From the NCBI GenBank assembly GCA_907165065.1, contig OU015528.1, positions 42,709,515 through 42,773,514 of the forward strand: DNA of 64,000 nt. Direction: 5' to 3'. The notes under the pieces were generated by a model. That model did not search any database and was not told where the DNA came from. It saw only the letters and a program-made list of their open reading frames with translations. Source of the DNA: Caprimulgus europaeus (Eukaryota; Chordata; Aves; Caprimulgiformes; Caprimulgidae). A program made the position numbers and the translations under genes. Shown piece by piece: positions 14,257 to 25,805 of the stretch (its first letter is position 1; every line of letters starts with the position of its first letter).

Positions 14257-14309
14257 CAACACAGTTGCACTGTGTTGTTCTTCACTTTTTTTCCAAGTGA
14301 AGAACAGCT
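14257..14309. repeat. Two overlapping perfect inverted repeats
   Basis: Hairpin 1 has arms CAACACAGT (14257-14265) and ACTGTGTTG (14269-14277) with a 3-base spacer. Hairpin 2 has arms GTTCTTCACTT (14277-14287) and AAGTGAAGAAC (14295-14305) with a 7-base spacer. Its stem extends outward through 14274-14276 and 14306-14308 with one G/T wobble. The two stems share bases 14274-14277, so they compete for the same bases. Stems are too short for a typical animal pre-miRNA. Confidence 0.85.
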
Positions 14310-14708
14310 ATGACCCAACATACAGCCCTAGGTAGCTTCTGTGGTATTATGATGCTCTTTCAAGAACACGCAGGCTCATAAGTTTATATGGTATGTGTCT
14401 CCTCACATTAGCATGCAACTGTATTTTTAGATAACTTCATTTCTGCACTTATTTTTTGTGCTCTCATTTTTACATTGCAGGTGATTCAAATTTCTCCTTC
14501 AAGGAGGTGTTCTTCAGTGTTCCTTTCCAAACCTTCACCAAAAATACAGAACTCTGAATAGTGTCTTTTCAGTTGTTGTAGCCATTTTTTTTTTTAAGTA
14601 GTTGCACTGTTACAAGAAAGCTTCCGTCTGTGATTTCAGTCTAACAATGGCCACGATGTATCTGGGTTGTGGATGACTTGTGTCTGAGAATGTTTAACAG
14701 CTCATCAC

Positions 14709-14723
14709 TTTTTTTTTTTTTTT
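14709..14723. repeat. T15 homopolymer
   Basis: Fifteen consecutive T residues. Could be slippage-derived or the tail of an unrecognised old minus-strand insertion; no flanking duplication was seen. Confidence 0.95.
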
Positions 14724-15150
14724 ATGTCTGGTAAGTTGGACATGTATAATAAGTAAATACATGTGCTTACATTAGCTCCTCTAAGGCATTTAGAATGGGT
14801 CAATATCTTTGATTCAGCCTGATGCCCAGCCCCTTGCATGTGGATCTTTCTATCCCAAGTAAACTATATTACAACAGTCATATCTACTCCACCTTACATA
14901 AAGCTATTTAGTGAACATGCAGTTCTAGAATGAGAAAGACATTGTTTGGGTTTGTTGTGGTTTTTTTACAAATTTTGTTGTGATTGATCTTTTATTTAAT
15001 AATGGTGGAGGCCAGAGAGCACTGAACATCTCTGAACAACTGAAATGTGGGCTGAACATACTGTAGTCCACAGAACCAATAACTTAAAAACATATTCCCT
15101 CAAATGGCTATGTAAATCTTCATTAAAATGTATCCTTTCTCACCCTCTAC

Positions 15151-15163
15151 AAAAAAAAAAAAA
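15151..15163. repeat. A13 homopolymer
   Basis: Thirteen A residues followed by TAAAAG. No recognisable processed sequence precedes it. Confidence 0.95.
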
Positions 15164-15894
15164 TAAAAGTAGATAAAATAATAATCAGGTATTGCCACAC
15201 TGCACTAATTGTGTCAGCTAAAAGAAACCACAGTATGTTGGATGCCTTCAGAGACCTGGTCTGAAAGAAATCTAACAGATGAATTAATGCTTCCTATTAA
15301 GCATATAGAAAATCTAATTGTTGCCTTGCCAAGTGTTTATAGTAATCAACTGAACTGTAATATATCTGTTTTGTTATTATCTTGATATTGTCAGATTAGA
15401 CTTTGATTTTGTCAGACAGTCTAAACCCAATGTTCTCTAACCTGGGGACCTATGTTAAGATGAAAAGATGCAGAGTAGGGATCATTACAATGTTTTTTCA
15501 TATTCCTCATCTCCAGTTCTTCACAAGTTGCCAAAAAGATGAACATTGGTTTTATTTCAGAAAACCAGCAAACTAATTGCCAGATATTTATGATCTATAT
15601 CAATACAAATCTTTATGAAATACAGTCTCAGCTTGGAAGGTTCTCTGATCATAGTTGATTTACAGTGCATAGTTAATGCCTAATTATGTCATTGTGTCTT
15701 TTGACAGGGCATGAATAACTCATGATCCTTCTTTAACAAAACCAAGAACACATTGATTCATGGTCTTGATCCACAGCCAGAATTATGAAAGGCACATGAA
15801 TATTGGAACAGTTCGGGATTTGAAAAGAAGGGAGGAAGACCAGGCTTCACATTCTATCTAGATTATCCACATCAGCATCAAGAGGTTATCTGGG

Positions 15895-15948
15895 AAGAAC
15901 TATGCTAAGAGGCGGTAAGAACTATGCTAAGAGGTGGAAAGAACATGC
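15895..15948. repeat. 22-bp tandem repeat, about 2.5 copies
   Basis: The unit begins AAGAACTATGCTAAGAGG. Copies start at 15895 and 15917 and differ at two or three positions near the unit end. A third, partial copy starts at 15939 (AAGAAC, then ATGC). It is a small local tandem duplication with slight divergence, so not brand new. Confidence 0.9.
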
Positions 15949-18281
15949 AACCCATTACTTGCAAAACACTGCTGAAACCTACCTTTTAGGCATTGCATTA
16001 GCCTCTTGACCTGGGCATGGTCTATCTTCATGGTACCATCACTCAGTCATTGACTGCTGGTGAGTCAGAAAGGTAACCATGGTAGAGGAGAATGTCTAGA
16101 ACATAAATTCATTGCTCACGTTGCACCCTCTACTGCCTAATTCCTGTAACACCCCTGGGCAAAGTCTTCTGACTTGGTCTGCATTACAGTGGACAGATAA
16201 GTAATTAAAGGAAAAAATTAAAAAGGAAAAGACCACTTGGGTAACAAGGAAATCTGCATGAGAAGATCAGAAATGAGGGACTAGATTATCATCAAGTGGC
16301 TACTGAGGAATTGTTAAACCCAGACCTTTAATCTTGACTGCATTACAACTCCGAGTTCAATGGGAGATCCTCTTTAATGAAGTCAGCAGGACACTACCTG
16401 TAGAATATGGGCCACAGGATTAGGAAGCCCATCTGCCTTCCTAGACCGTTAAATATATTTGAGATTCAGATGTTAAAAGTCCAAAGAAATGTCCAATCAG
16501 GTCTGTAGAGTACAAGGGCCATGGCTGTTCTTAATTAGACATGGCATCTCACTAACTATCACAGGCAAAAACCATCAAGTTGCCAGGTTAGGAAGATGAG
16601 TATAAGGACTGGAATTGGCTGGAAAGTGGCCAGTTTGTTACCTTACATTATACCCCAGCCAGGAGCACCCTGTGACAGAGTATATAATTGTTCCACACTA
16701 TCCTGTTAATCATCCTGTCAACATGTCAACTAGCCACTGGCAGGCTTTCCTATGTTCCACCACTGTGTGTTACCAAATACAACCCCCAACCTAAAAAAAC
16801 CTCAGCCTGCTTCTAAATTCCTACCCAAAATGAGTTACTGATGACCCAAGAGACAGAGGACTTCCCATTTACCCAGAGCTAGCTTACCTGGTAGACACCA
16901 AAGAGGGATCTAGAAAGTGATACTAAAACTTGGACCCTGATCTCAAGCATCTGAAGATACACTAAACAATACAGAGAAAAATCCATCTCTAGAGAGGTGA
17001 GTCTAGCCATCTTCACTGAGATGTGCAAGATAAGTGAGATGGCCCATCCTTGTTGGTATCTGCCATTCTTTACTGACTATAGAGGGAACCTAGATAATAA
17101 GTTTAGATTAGATGCTTAACTTTCAGGCCATTCACCTGGAGAAGAATTAAGGCCCTACCCTGCAAAGCTTACAATCCAAAGGGACATGCTATCACATGCT
17201 AGCGCAAGAATGTGATACGGAGAAAAAGCATCAGAAAAAATAATGGAAGAAAGACTGATCTGCATACAATTATGTTACTTACATATGTAGCTGATAGGAA
17301 ATAAAAATAGATAAAATATGAGAGGCATTAAGTCCATGGTGATACCAGAAATTACTCAGTATCACATAAGAAAGAGGCATTTCAATCTTTAACTAAAAGA
17401 TGGAAAGAAAAAAAAAAAAAATTACCAAAGGTTCTCTGATCCCACTTTAATTAGTATAAATATGGCACTATTCTATACATGTCAGTAGAGAAAGGTAGAT
17501 ATTTACTGGAGTGGGATAATATGGCTTTCAGTTTCAGTCTCTGGACAGTATTACAGAGGACCCAGCACTCTCAGCACTTCCAGAGCAATGCTGAGGAGGT
17601 TATCAGAAGACAGTGTATGGTAGCCTTCATAATCCTGTTTTCAACTGTGCCCTCAGAGTCGGGTTTCCACAAGAAAGGGCTTGAAACAAGAGCTGATTCA
17701 GGCTTTCTTTTATTGCAGCCAGACATAATAAATAAAACCAAAATTTTGTCCCTCTCAGTAACTGAGCAAATGGGCAGATCTGTCACAGTTATTTCGAAGT
17801 ATATCTCAGGAGAGCCATAAGTTTTCATCATGCTCTGCTGTTGCTCAGGGATACTGTGGTCATAGGGACCAGTGAAGGAACAATTTCCTTCAGCTGCACT
17901 TTGAGGGAGGAGACATTAAATTCTATTAAATATCAGGTCTTCATTAAAGTTTGAGACACCAGTGTTCATTGCACCACAAGGAACAGTCTATCTCATTTTC
18001 TTTTTTAAGCCCTCAATATTATCTGCTTTCCTTTTAAGCATTTATGTGGGAGAGGGGGAGCGTGGGGAAGTATTGTAACAGCTAAGCAAGTACTCATAGT
18101 TTAGGATGGTTGTCAGCTGAGATTTTTTAAAGTGAAAACTTGTCTCTCAAGAGACTTAGCAAGAGTGAGAGGCTTTAAAAAGCAGTCTGTACAAAGCATC
18201 TGACAACATGGAGCAGGAGACGACCTACTGTGCTTGGACTTGACAAGAAACCTTTTCCCTCTTTGACTTCTGTTATTTTAG
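15949..18281. other. Noncoding, nothing recognised
   Basis: AT-leaning unique sequence with an A14 run at 17408-17421. The 113-codon plus frame at 17479-17820 and an opposite 86-codon frame resemble no known protein. No repeat ends identified. Confidence 0.5.
17408..17421. repeat. A14 homopolymer
   Basis: Fourteen consecutive A residues in AT-rich sequence, without an identifiable element attached. Confidence 0.95.
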
Positions 18282-18373
18282 GATGGTAATCTGCTACCCT
18301 CAGACTGCTGTCCTTGGCAGAGACCGAAGCACAGCCAACACATGGATATCCCTGCTTATAACTGAAACACAGG
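18282..18373 (+). other. Candidate 92-bp exon, unproven
   Basis: A pyrimidine-rich tract from 18252 ends in TTTTAG at 18276-18281, a good 3' splice-site match. Ninety-two bases later AGG|GTAGGA at 18371-18379 resembles a 5' splice site. The segment begins GATGG, and the frame from the ATG at 18283 stays open through the donor and on to 18489. The peptide resembles nothing I know. Pseudo-exons of this quality are common in vertebrate introns, so this is only a candidate, possibly of a noncoding transcript. Confidence 0.2.
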
Positions 18374-21300
18374 GTAGGAATGAAAACTCAGAGCTGAGAT
18401 TAGGTGGAGCTCACTGCAAAAAGTATCCTCTCCTCTCATATTATTCTCTCTGCTTCACATCATTTGGCATCAACCTCAGCCTTTCTTGATTGTGAGTGCT
18501 GAAAGTGTTAATGATAAGGGAGAGCTCATAGTCAGTTAACAGTATCTGAAGTGTTTTTCCTTCCCATTGGAAAAAGGTTAAACTTTGACTTAGAAACAGC
18601 CATGTAGAGTTTTTGTCTTGGTAAGAGCTTCTAAAGGTGGCTACAAATGGATCTTCTTTAGCATGGTTCATGCCAGTCAAAAACACAGTGTGAATAGACA
18701 TTTGAATAAAATACAAGTGTGCATGTAATCTGTTCACTTGGATACCATGATGTCTAACAAATTAACATTTAAAAAAGAACAAAAACAAAACAGCAATTGA
18801 AAAGATAATGTAATTTACATGTATGGATAGGATGTCTTGTAACAAAGCAGGTAGTTCAGGCCTTCCCCAGGAAAGTATTCACCCCACATGTATGGTATCT
18901 TTTACAAATTGCTTCGAGATAGGCATGAAATTAAATTTGCCAGCTGTCTTGACAGGAATGGACTTGAGACAAGGTATTGGTTGCCTGTATGTATTGCAAT
19001 GGCATCTCCTGTTCGAGCTTGTGCAGATTATATTGTCCAGAAGTCCCACTAATACCCATTACAGGATCAGAAGGGTACATAGAATCTGCAAGGAAATAGA
19101 GATGTTTTGGGCTGGTCTCAGGAACACGCCTGCCAGCCAAGGCACAGCAGCCCTGGATGTCAGAGGTAAATCCAGAGAAGGCCACAGCAATGTTCAGAGC
19201 TTAAACCCTGGCCATCTCACTGCATAAAAAAGACCCATATCTACAGTGGTTTGACCAAGGCTGGGAATGTACACCCTGTATTAGGAAGGGCGTTATATCA
19301 GGGAATCAATTTCCTTTTTTGTGTAGTGAAAATTCAACAAGTTCAATAAGTATCATCATCACAAAGCATAAAAATAAATTATTCTCCTCAAGCTGCACCA
19401 TTTTAGTAAATCAGCACAGCAGAGCCCCGAAACACAAAACAAGTGTTGTTTCAGTAGAGCAAAGTGACAGGGTCAACAGCAGATGCATTTCTTGGCACTG
19501 AGCACTGTAAATTTTGTAAGCAGCAGGGACAAACCTGTTTCACCAAAGATTAAGTGTACACAAAAGCATCACATTCAGCATTGGGAAAGAGGCTCATCTA
19601 CTGTCCTGGCAAGCAGCACCAAAGATACAGTACCCTGGAGACAAAATGTGAGGCTAGCTGGAAACACTTGCCAACCTGAAAAGAAAGAGAGGCAGCACAA
19701 TGGTAACTAGTGAAGAAACAGCTAGGCACGGTGGCACCAGGCTGAGTCTTTCAACCCATGTTATCAACACTTGTTCATATAGCCAGTGTGTTGTGAAGAA
19801 GCACTTGTCACTTTCCATTTGGTCACAGGAAGACTAAAAGGGTCCAGTGTCAAAGGAGGCACATTAGAGGCTTTGATTTGTTTTCATCTAACACCCAACG
19901 ATATTGGAAAGTTAAATGGTAAGGCTGGCCACATGCAAATTTATATCACAGTAGTGACTTATTGCTGACATTTGAGAAATGCCAAGACTCAAGGAGTCTT
20001 TGGAAAAATACAGGTCATCATCAACATAACTTGTAAGAAACACACTTCTAACACTTCACACTCATGCCAAATTCAAGGGTAGGAAAGTGTGGCTGTTGGC
20101 CAGTTCCACTGTACAGCATCCATAATATGGGTAGTGGTCAATCCCATGCAGTTCAAAATTTCACCCTAAGGAAAAGCTGATGCCTAGCATAAATTCATTC
20201 ATGCATTTTAATCTCTTTTTCAGTATTTATGGCAGAAGCTCACTTCTGCAGCTGTATTGAGAAAAACAAATCAACTATAAAATGTTCTATTGTATGAGTT
20301 ACGTGCAAGTTTCAGGCTAATGGAAAAACGTGAATATTTCTCTGAAAAATTTGGATGCATCTGTTCCAAGTTATATGATAAAAAAATTCTCATAATCTTT
20401 CTTTCCTCTGTTTGGATTCTACTCAAAAAGAATCTAAGAAAGTCCACTTAATGGCAGTGGATGAAAAGCCACTACAATGGCCAATGCTTTTTTAAAAACT
20501 TTTTTGTTTGTTTGTTTAAAAAGTGTTCCTAAGGCACACACTATTTTAATGATCACAGCAAATTGTAACCTTTTACATACACTTCCTCAGACTTTTTCCT
20601 AGGAGGAAATCAGGAGCTGTAAATGATCCAAGGATAATAATTCATTACAGCAGAGGCTGGCTGCTGGGGAAGCGAGTAGCTGGATTGTCAAGAGTTTGCT
20701 TGTTTTCCAGAAGACCTGTGTTGAAATGGAGCTATGTCCATAGACCATATCAGCACTGTGGGATCAGTATTCTCAAACAGTAAACACGTGAGGTGGAATT
20801 TCTGAGCAGTTCTGAATTTGACTCATTGTTTCAGATGCTGTGTATCCAAGAGCCAATCAAGCTTTCTCCCTTAGGACAGTACTTTCTCCATCCTGCACCA
20901 CAGGGAAGCTGCCTCACTGTGCTGCTGCCCAATTCTTGAGCCACACTGCTCACCATATATAATCAGAGTAAACCAGAATTTGTGCCAGCAGCTAGTGAGT
21001 ATGAAAGGAGATGGTCCACTCCTACAAAGGGCTGACATAGTTAGACTTCAGTGCAAGGGCCTCTTCGCCACCCCAGAGGTTGATAGACACTATGAAGACA
21101 GAGAAAGCTGTCTCACACATAGAAGACTTGTTACTTTTTGTTAGAACTCAGTAGTTTTAGGGCTTCCTTACTACTCTGACTCAAAATAGCTGATTTCAGG
21201 GCAAGCTGCAAGGTTCAGTCCTCCTCCTATACTCTGAAAAACTTTAACATGAACAAAAATTGTAACAAAAATTAGATAACTCTATCATTTAGTTTGCCTG

Positions 21301-22926
21301 TCTTGAAACCACTAGAGAATATTGCCACACGTTCTCTGTTTTCTTATTTTGGAATGTATCCATTTCATCATGACCCACAAAAACTCTTGCAAGGCACATA
21401 TCTCCTTTCTCACCACTTCAATGCAGAAGTATGTATTACTGAAATATTCCAAGGTTAGAAGTAAATTACTCTAGTTCACAAGGCTGAAGTAGATCCATCC
21501 AAATTTACATCTTAGGAAAACAAAGCAAGCCCACTTCCAAATAAAATGCCTGGTCATCCTGAAGATGTATCTACATAAATTTCAGAGAATTCTACCCACA
21601 GTGCCCTAAGACAAGCTGAGTTCTTTCTCTTATTTAAGCTTTTAACTGTGGCACAACGAGTATTTTTCCAATGTCTACATAAATGTTTTGGGTATTATTG
21701 CCAGGTCAAAGGGGGAATTTCTTTCAGTGCCTTTTCAGGGAAGTAGCAGCAACTAGTTTTGCTAAACTGAAGGTCAGCTAATCTTTTCAATATGGTAATT
21801 TTCTAGTGGTTTCAAGTCAACCATGTATATACAGACAGACGTCTTTAAAAATGCTTCTTTGTACATTAGGCCTATGCGGTGTCTGCTAGAAAGACAGAAC
21901 AAAGTTTTTTTTTAAAGTACAATAAAAAAGAAAATAAAACTGAGAGAAACTCTTAATGACGAGCTTTTTAAGGAAAATTTTCATTAAGTCTCTTACAACA
22001 TTTTTTCTGAATATAATGAAATCTAGTCAATAATTTTGGAAATAGGATGCTACATATATACTTTTTTAAAATATCAAAAATATCTGTGACATGTAGAGAA
22101 GGGTATTCTATGACCCATGTATCATGGCAAACTGGGTAAGTTTCCTAACTGTCCAAGCTGACTACAAGAAGTTTGAGGGGTATGAGAGTCATGGCCCCTT
22201 CCACCCTACTTTCTCCTGAATCAGGATCCAGCCTAGACGCTGATTTCTGAGTGCCAGTCTTTGATTCATGCCTTCAGCTAGGGCCCATCCCTGGTTGATA
22301 CTCTGAGAAAGGTGCTGGGAGATGTTCAGACAGCAAGGCATGTGCAGGACTACCGTGAGCTTCTGGCTTCAACAAGAGTGAGTGACTCATGCATCTGGTC
22401 CCACCTGAGGGAGCAGACCCTGGATCTCTTGCCTGCTCACTTTATTTATTCTATACGGTGCAGACAGAGCTAAGCTGTTTTCCACATGAGTAAGAGCCGA
22501 TATTAACAATGCTATGCATTTTTCAGACAAAGTACCCACGGCATTTCCTAAAAGCATTAAAAATCATTATCCTTGTTTTACAGACAGTGCCACAGAGGCA
22601 ATGCAATGTTTGCAAAATTACTCATAAATCTGTTGTAGAATCAAGAGCAGAACCCACACCCCTCTCATCCCATCTCCCTGATCCAGCCATTTTTTTCACC
22701 AACAAAGAAGGAAAACAGAGATGATGTACGAAGTTTCACTAAATAAATCAAGATCACCCCACCAATACTGTATGCATAACAGATCTTCCCTACAAACCCT
22801 AAGAATGGCAAAACAAAGGTGAGCAAACTTTGTTAAAGGGCAAACAAATGCCTCTGAGCATCATGGTCCTGGGGTTTACGTACAGTTGCATATTGAAAGG
22901 CTGATCTTGGAGATGGTTGCCCAAGG
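18374..22926. other. Noncoding, nothing recognised
   Basis: Mostly AT-leaning sequence. A 134-codon plus frame at 18823-19227 and several frames of 60-85 codons lack recognisable domains. A short (TTTG)n run lies at 20503-20517. No CR1 or LTR sequence recognised. Confidence 0.5.
20503..20517. repeat. Short (TTTG)n run
   Basis: Three units of TTTG plus a partial one, flanked by T- and A-rich runs. Confidence 0.8.
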
Positions 22927-23017
22927 CTAATTAGATTTGGAGGCATTTATAATTATAGCATTCTCTAATTATAGAAAAGATAGCACTTCCACTTATGCAC
23001 AAATGCATGGCTAATTG
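22927..23017. promoter_or_regulatory. Cluster of TAAT homeodomain-type sites
   Basis: Four TAATT cores lie in 91 bases: CTAATTAG (palindrome, 22927-22934), TATAATTATA (palindrome, 22948-22957), CTAATTATAG (22965-22974) and CTAATTG (23011-23017). ATGCAT lies at 23003-23008. Such clustering is seen in developmental enhancers, but AT-rich DNA yields such cores readily by chance. Only conservation would decide. Confidence 0.2.
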
Positions 23018-23106
23018 TTCAGTGATGATGGGAAGGAAAAGAAAGAAAAGTACTATGACTATTTAATGAGATTTCTGAAAAATATATTACATTATTTAAA
23101 GTGTAT
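23018..23106. other. Short AT-rich noncoding stretch
   Basis: Nothing recognised. Confidence 0.5.
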
Positions 23107-23543
23107 TTAAGTGCAACTAAGTCTTGTTAGATTACCACTCTTCCCTGTACTTTTCCTACTAGGGAAGTATGTAGCCTTGGGCTGAGCACTGGCCATGCTG
23201 GACACTGGGGGGTGGCCTAAGCTCTTTGCCCACATGGAGACAGGTGACGAGAAGCTGTGAATTGATGTTTTAATGAAAAGCTCAATGCTTATGGTAGGCA
23301 TCATGCTATCTAAACCAGATAGGAATGAAGAAGAGAGGTGCCTGCACACATGGTTGTGAGTGCCAACATAATTTTGTTTCTCCTGAAGAGAAGTTGCTTC
23401 CTTTGAGGAGGTGAGCAGCAAGAACTGCTCTCTGCCTTGAGGATATGCAACATCCATCCCTGGAAGAGATGCTGTGCCTTCCTGTAAATGCAGGAGCACT
23501 GTGGTTCAGGAGCTTTGGTCTTGTCAGCAAGAAAACTGTTCAT
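23107..23543 (-). other. Block open in all three minus frames
   Basis: Minus-strand frames of 130, 74 and 77 codons overlap so that all three are open over 23310-23499. None of the products has a recognised motif. The plus strand is GA-rich with few pyrimidine runs, which removes TTA, CTA and TCA, the images of minus-strand stops. Compositional bias therefore explains the openness better than coding does. Confidence 0.35.
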
Positions 23544-25793
23544 CAGAGGTACACAACCTCACACACTGCCTCAATGCTCTTGCACCAGTCAGCGTGTCAG
23601 TGGGATTGTTAATTCTTTCACAATTTAATGTTAACTAAGGGCTCAGATGTCTACCTGCCTGGAGACATAGACTGGCATAAAACTAATTGATGACCACAAG
23701 CTTGTTGCCATTCAGAGCAGCTGAGCATTAGTCCTCAAGTATTTTTGTCTAGAAAAATTAATTGCTTGTACTTGTACCTGCTGCCAAAAGCACACTGTGA
23801 AAGCTCCAGCAACACTGACAAGGACAGAGACTGGGAGCAGGGACACAGACATCAAGATATGAGACTGACAGACAGGGAGAGGTAGAAAGGAGCCAGCTAC
23901 CAGGAGCCTAAGCAGCAGAGCTCCCAAGGGACTACCACCCTAAAAAGGAGCAGAGCTCTGCTGAACTAGTTTTAGCTGCAGAGCTGGGACCCAGCTGTGC
24001 TGTTAACAGCTAGTCCTGCTAAACCAGACCTCAGCAGCCTCAGTACAGCCCTCTCCATCACTCCTTTGTATTTCAGAAATGCAGAAAATGCTGAAAGCTT
24101 CTCTCCCTGAGACTTTTCCTCTGGCAGGATTTCAGTGAACTGGCATCTCATCTAGACATTAACACCCTGAGTAGGCAGTAATGAGGAAAGAGAGAGCCAA
24201 GATTTTGCTGTTAAGGAACAATTTTTTCCATGTAATACATATAGACCAGGAAGTTTCCATGACAGTGAATATTATCAGAACCAGTGCTTGATCATCCTTC
24301 ACTGGCAAATTCTTTCTAGCTGTGTCTGAGTGGTCTTGTGTTAACAGAGATAGGAGACACCAGGCCTAAGCTTCATTTGTTTGAAAAATATGCAGGCAAG
24401 AGGAATGGCTAGCAATGCCTTATGATGGAAAATACAGAAATATAGCACAAATTGGTTTACATTTTTCTAGACTGGGTTAATGGAAAAAGTTATCACTTGA
24501 CTGTTTACATTCATCAGGATAAATTTACACAGGTTTTATTTAGGCTATAAAATCCAGCTGAGACATATTTGCACATTTCAGAAATGGTCATTCCATTTGC
24601 AAGACAAAAGAAAAGGCTAAGGTTTGAACTGACTCCCCCTCTCCACAAGGAAAACAATTTTTTTAAAAAAAAATCTCACAACCATGCTAAGCTCCTGTGT
24701 AGAAAAGGTTTGTATGTTAGCATCAGACTTAGCACTCTTGAGGAGTTTTTCAAAGTAGTCTTGAATATATGGTTCTACATGCTTTATGTAAAAGAAATTT
24801 GTTTTCAAAATCCTGCCAGATAGTAATTCCTTTGGGCATCTGAAATACTGCTCATGAGGACTGCTTGGGTTGCTTGGGAAAAAACCACCTGTTTAGAGGC
24901 AGATCTTAGGTCTGACTCTTTTGAAAGGAGGGCATTAAGACTCCTTGCACAGGATATGCTATAAGGCATTTTTAAAAGAAGCAGCTGGTTCCTTCCAAAC
25001 TGGGCAGGAGGCAGACAGAATTTCCTTTGTTTTAAATAGATTTTAAACTAACCTTATTGTTTAGAGAAGGACTGTGAGCTACCAAAATCCTGAGCAATAT
25101 TATGTCTTGTCTGTGATACACCATCTGCCTTTGCAAAGCTATTTAAATATTAGAAGGTTTCCTGTATGGCATTTCATGTTTTATATATGCCATGATATCT
25201 TCTCATAGTATTATCTTAAATATTTCAATACAGTCTCCAGGCTTAAAAGAAAAATTATCTCCTCACTTCCCACTAATAGACATTATTATGCTCACTGGAA
25301 TTCAATAATTCTAGCAGTGGGTAGGGGCTTCCTATAGTCCACTTGTAGGGCTTTTTCCTGTTATCGTATATAGACTATAGCTATGCATTTCAGACAGACC
25401 AAGGGACATAACTACATTTTCAACAGTGTCTTGCTGGCTGACAGATGGCAAGACAAACATTCTCTCTCATCAAGCACTTCCCACGTGTCTCATGGGGTGA
25501 GGGAGAAATGGACAGAAATAAAAGATTTTCCATGGAAATGCAAATCAACAGAAAGGATATGAAGTCATATAAAACTCTAAGAGAGTGACAAAGTTAGATT
25601 GCATAGGTAAACTTTAGAAAATGTTCCAGTTCACTGGATTTTACTGAATAAATAATATATAAACTGGAATTCTAAATATATCCGTAGTTAACTTAAAATG
25701 AGAAGTGATCATGAAATGTGGTACTAGGTACAGCCTGCCTCTACCAAACCCCACACTACACACCTAGTACAACAGAAATATGCTATAAGTGAA
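23544..25793. other. Noncoding, nothing recognised
   Basis: A somewhat GC-richer stretch at about 23800-24120 rich in CAG and CTG words, then AT-rich DNA. No transposon, RNA gene or protein domain was recognised. Confidence 0.5.
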
Positions 25794-25805
25794 GGGGGGG
25801 GGGGG
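25794..25805. repeat. G12 homopolymer
   Basis: Twelve consecutive G residues, rare in AT-leaning DNA. Probably length-variable and prone to assembly or sequencing error. Confidence 0.95.

Larger units (their letters stand above)
14310..15894. other. Noncoding with homopolymer runs
   Basis: AT-rich sequence with a T run at 14584-14595, a T15 run at 14709-14723 and an A13 run at 15151-15163. No element body joined to these A/T runs is recognisable. No open frame of note. Confidence 0.55.

Noticed and set aside
14257-14309. microRNA precursor
   Set aside because: Stems of 9 and 11-14 bp are far shorter than the roughly 30-bp stem of animal pre-miRNAs.
18823-19227. 134-codon plus-strand frame as a gene
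   Set aside because: Product not protein-like, no start context, splice sites or recognised domain.
23107-23499. 130-codon minus-strand frame as a gene
   Set aside because: The two other minus frames are open in the same place, pointing to base composition rather than selection on one frame.
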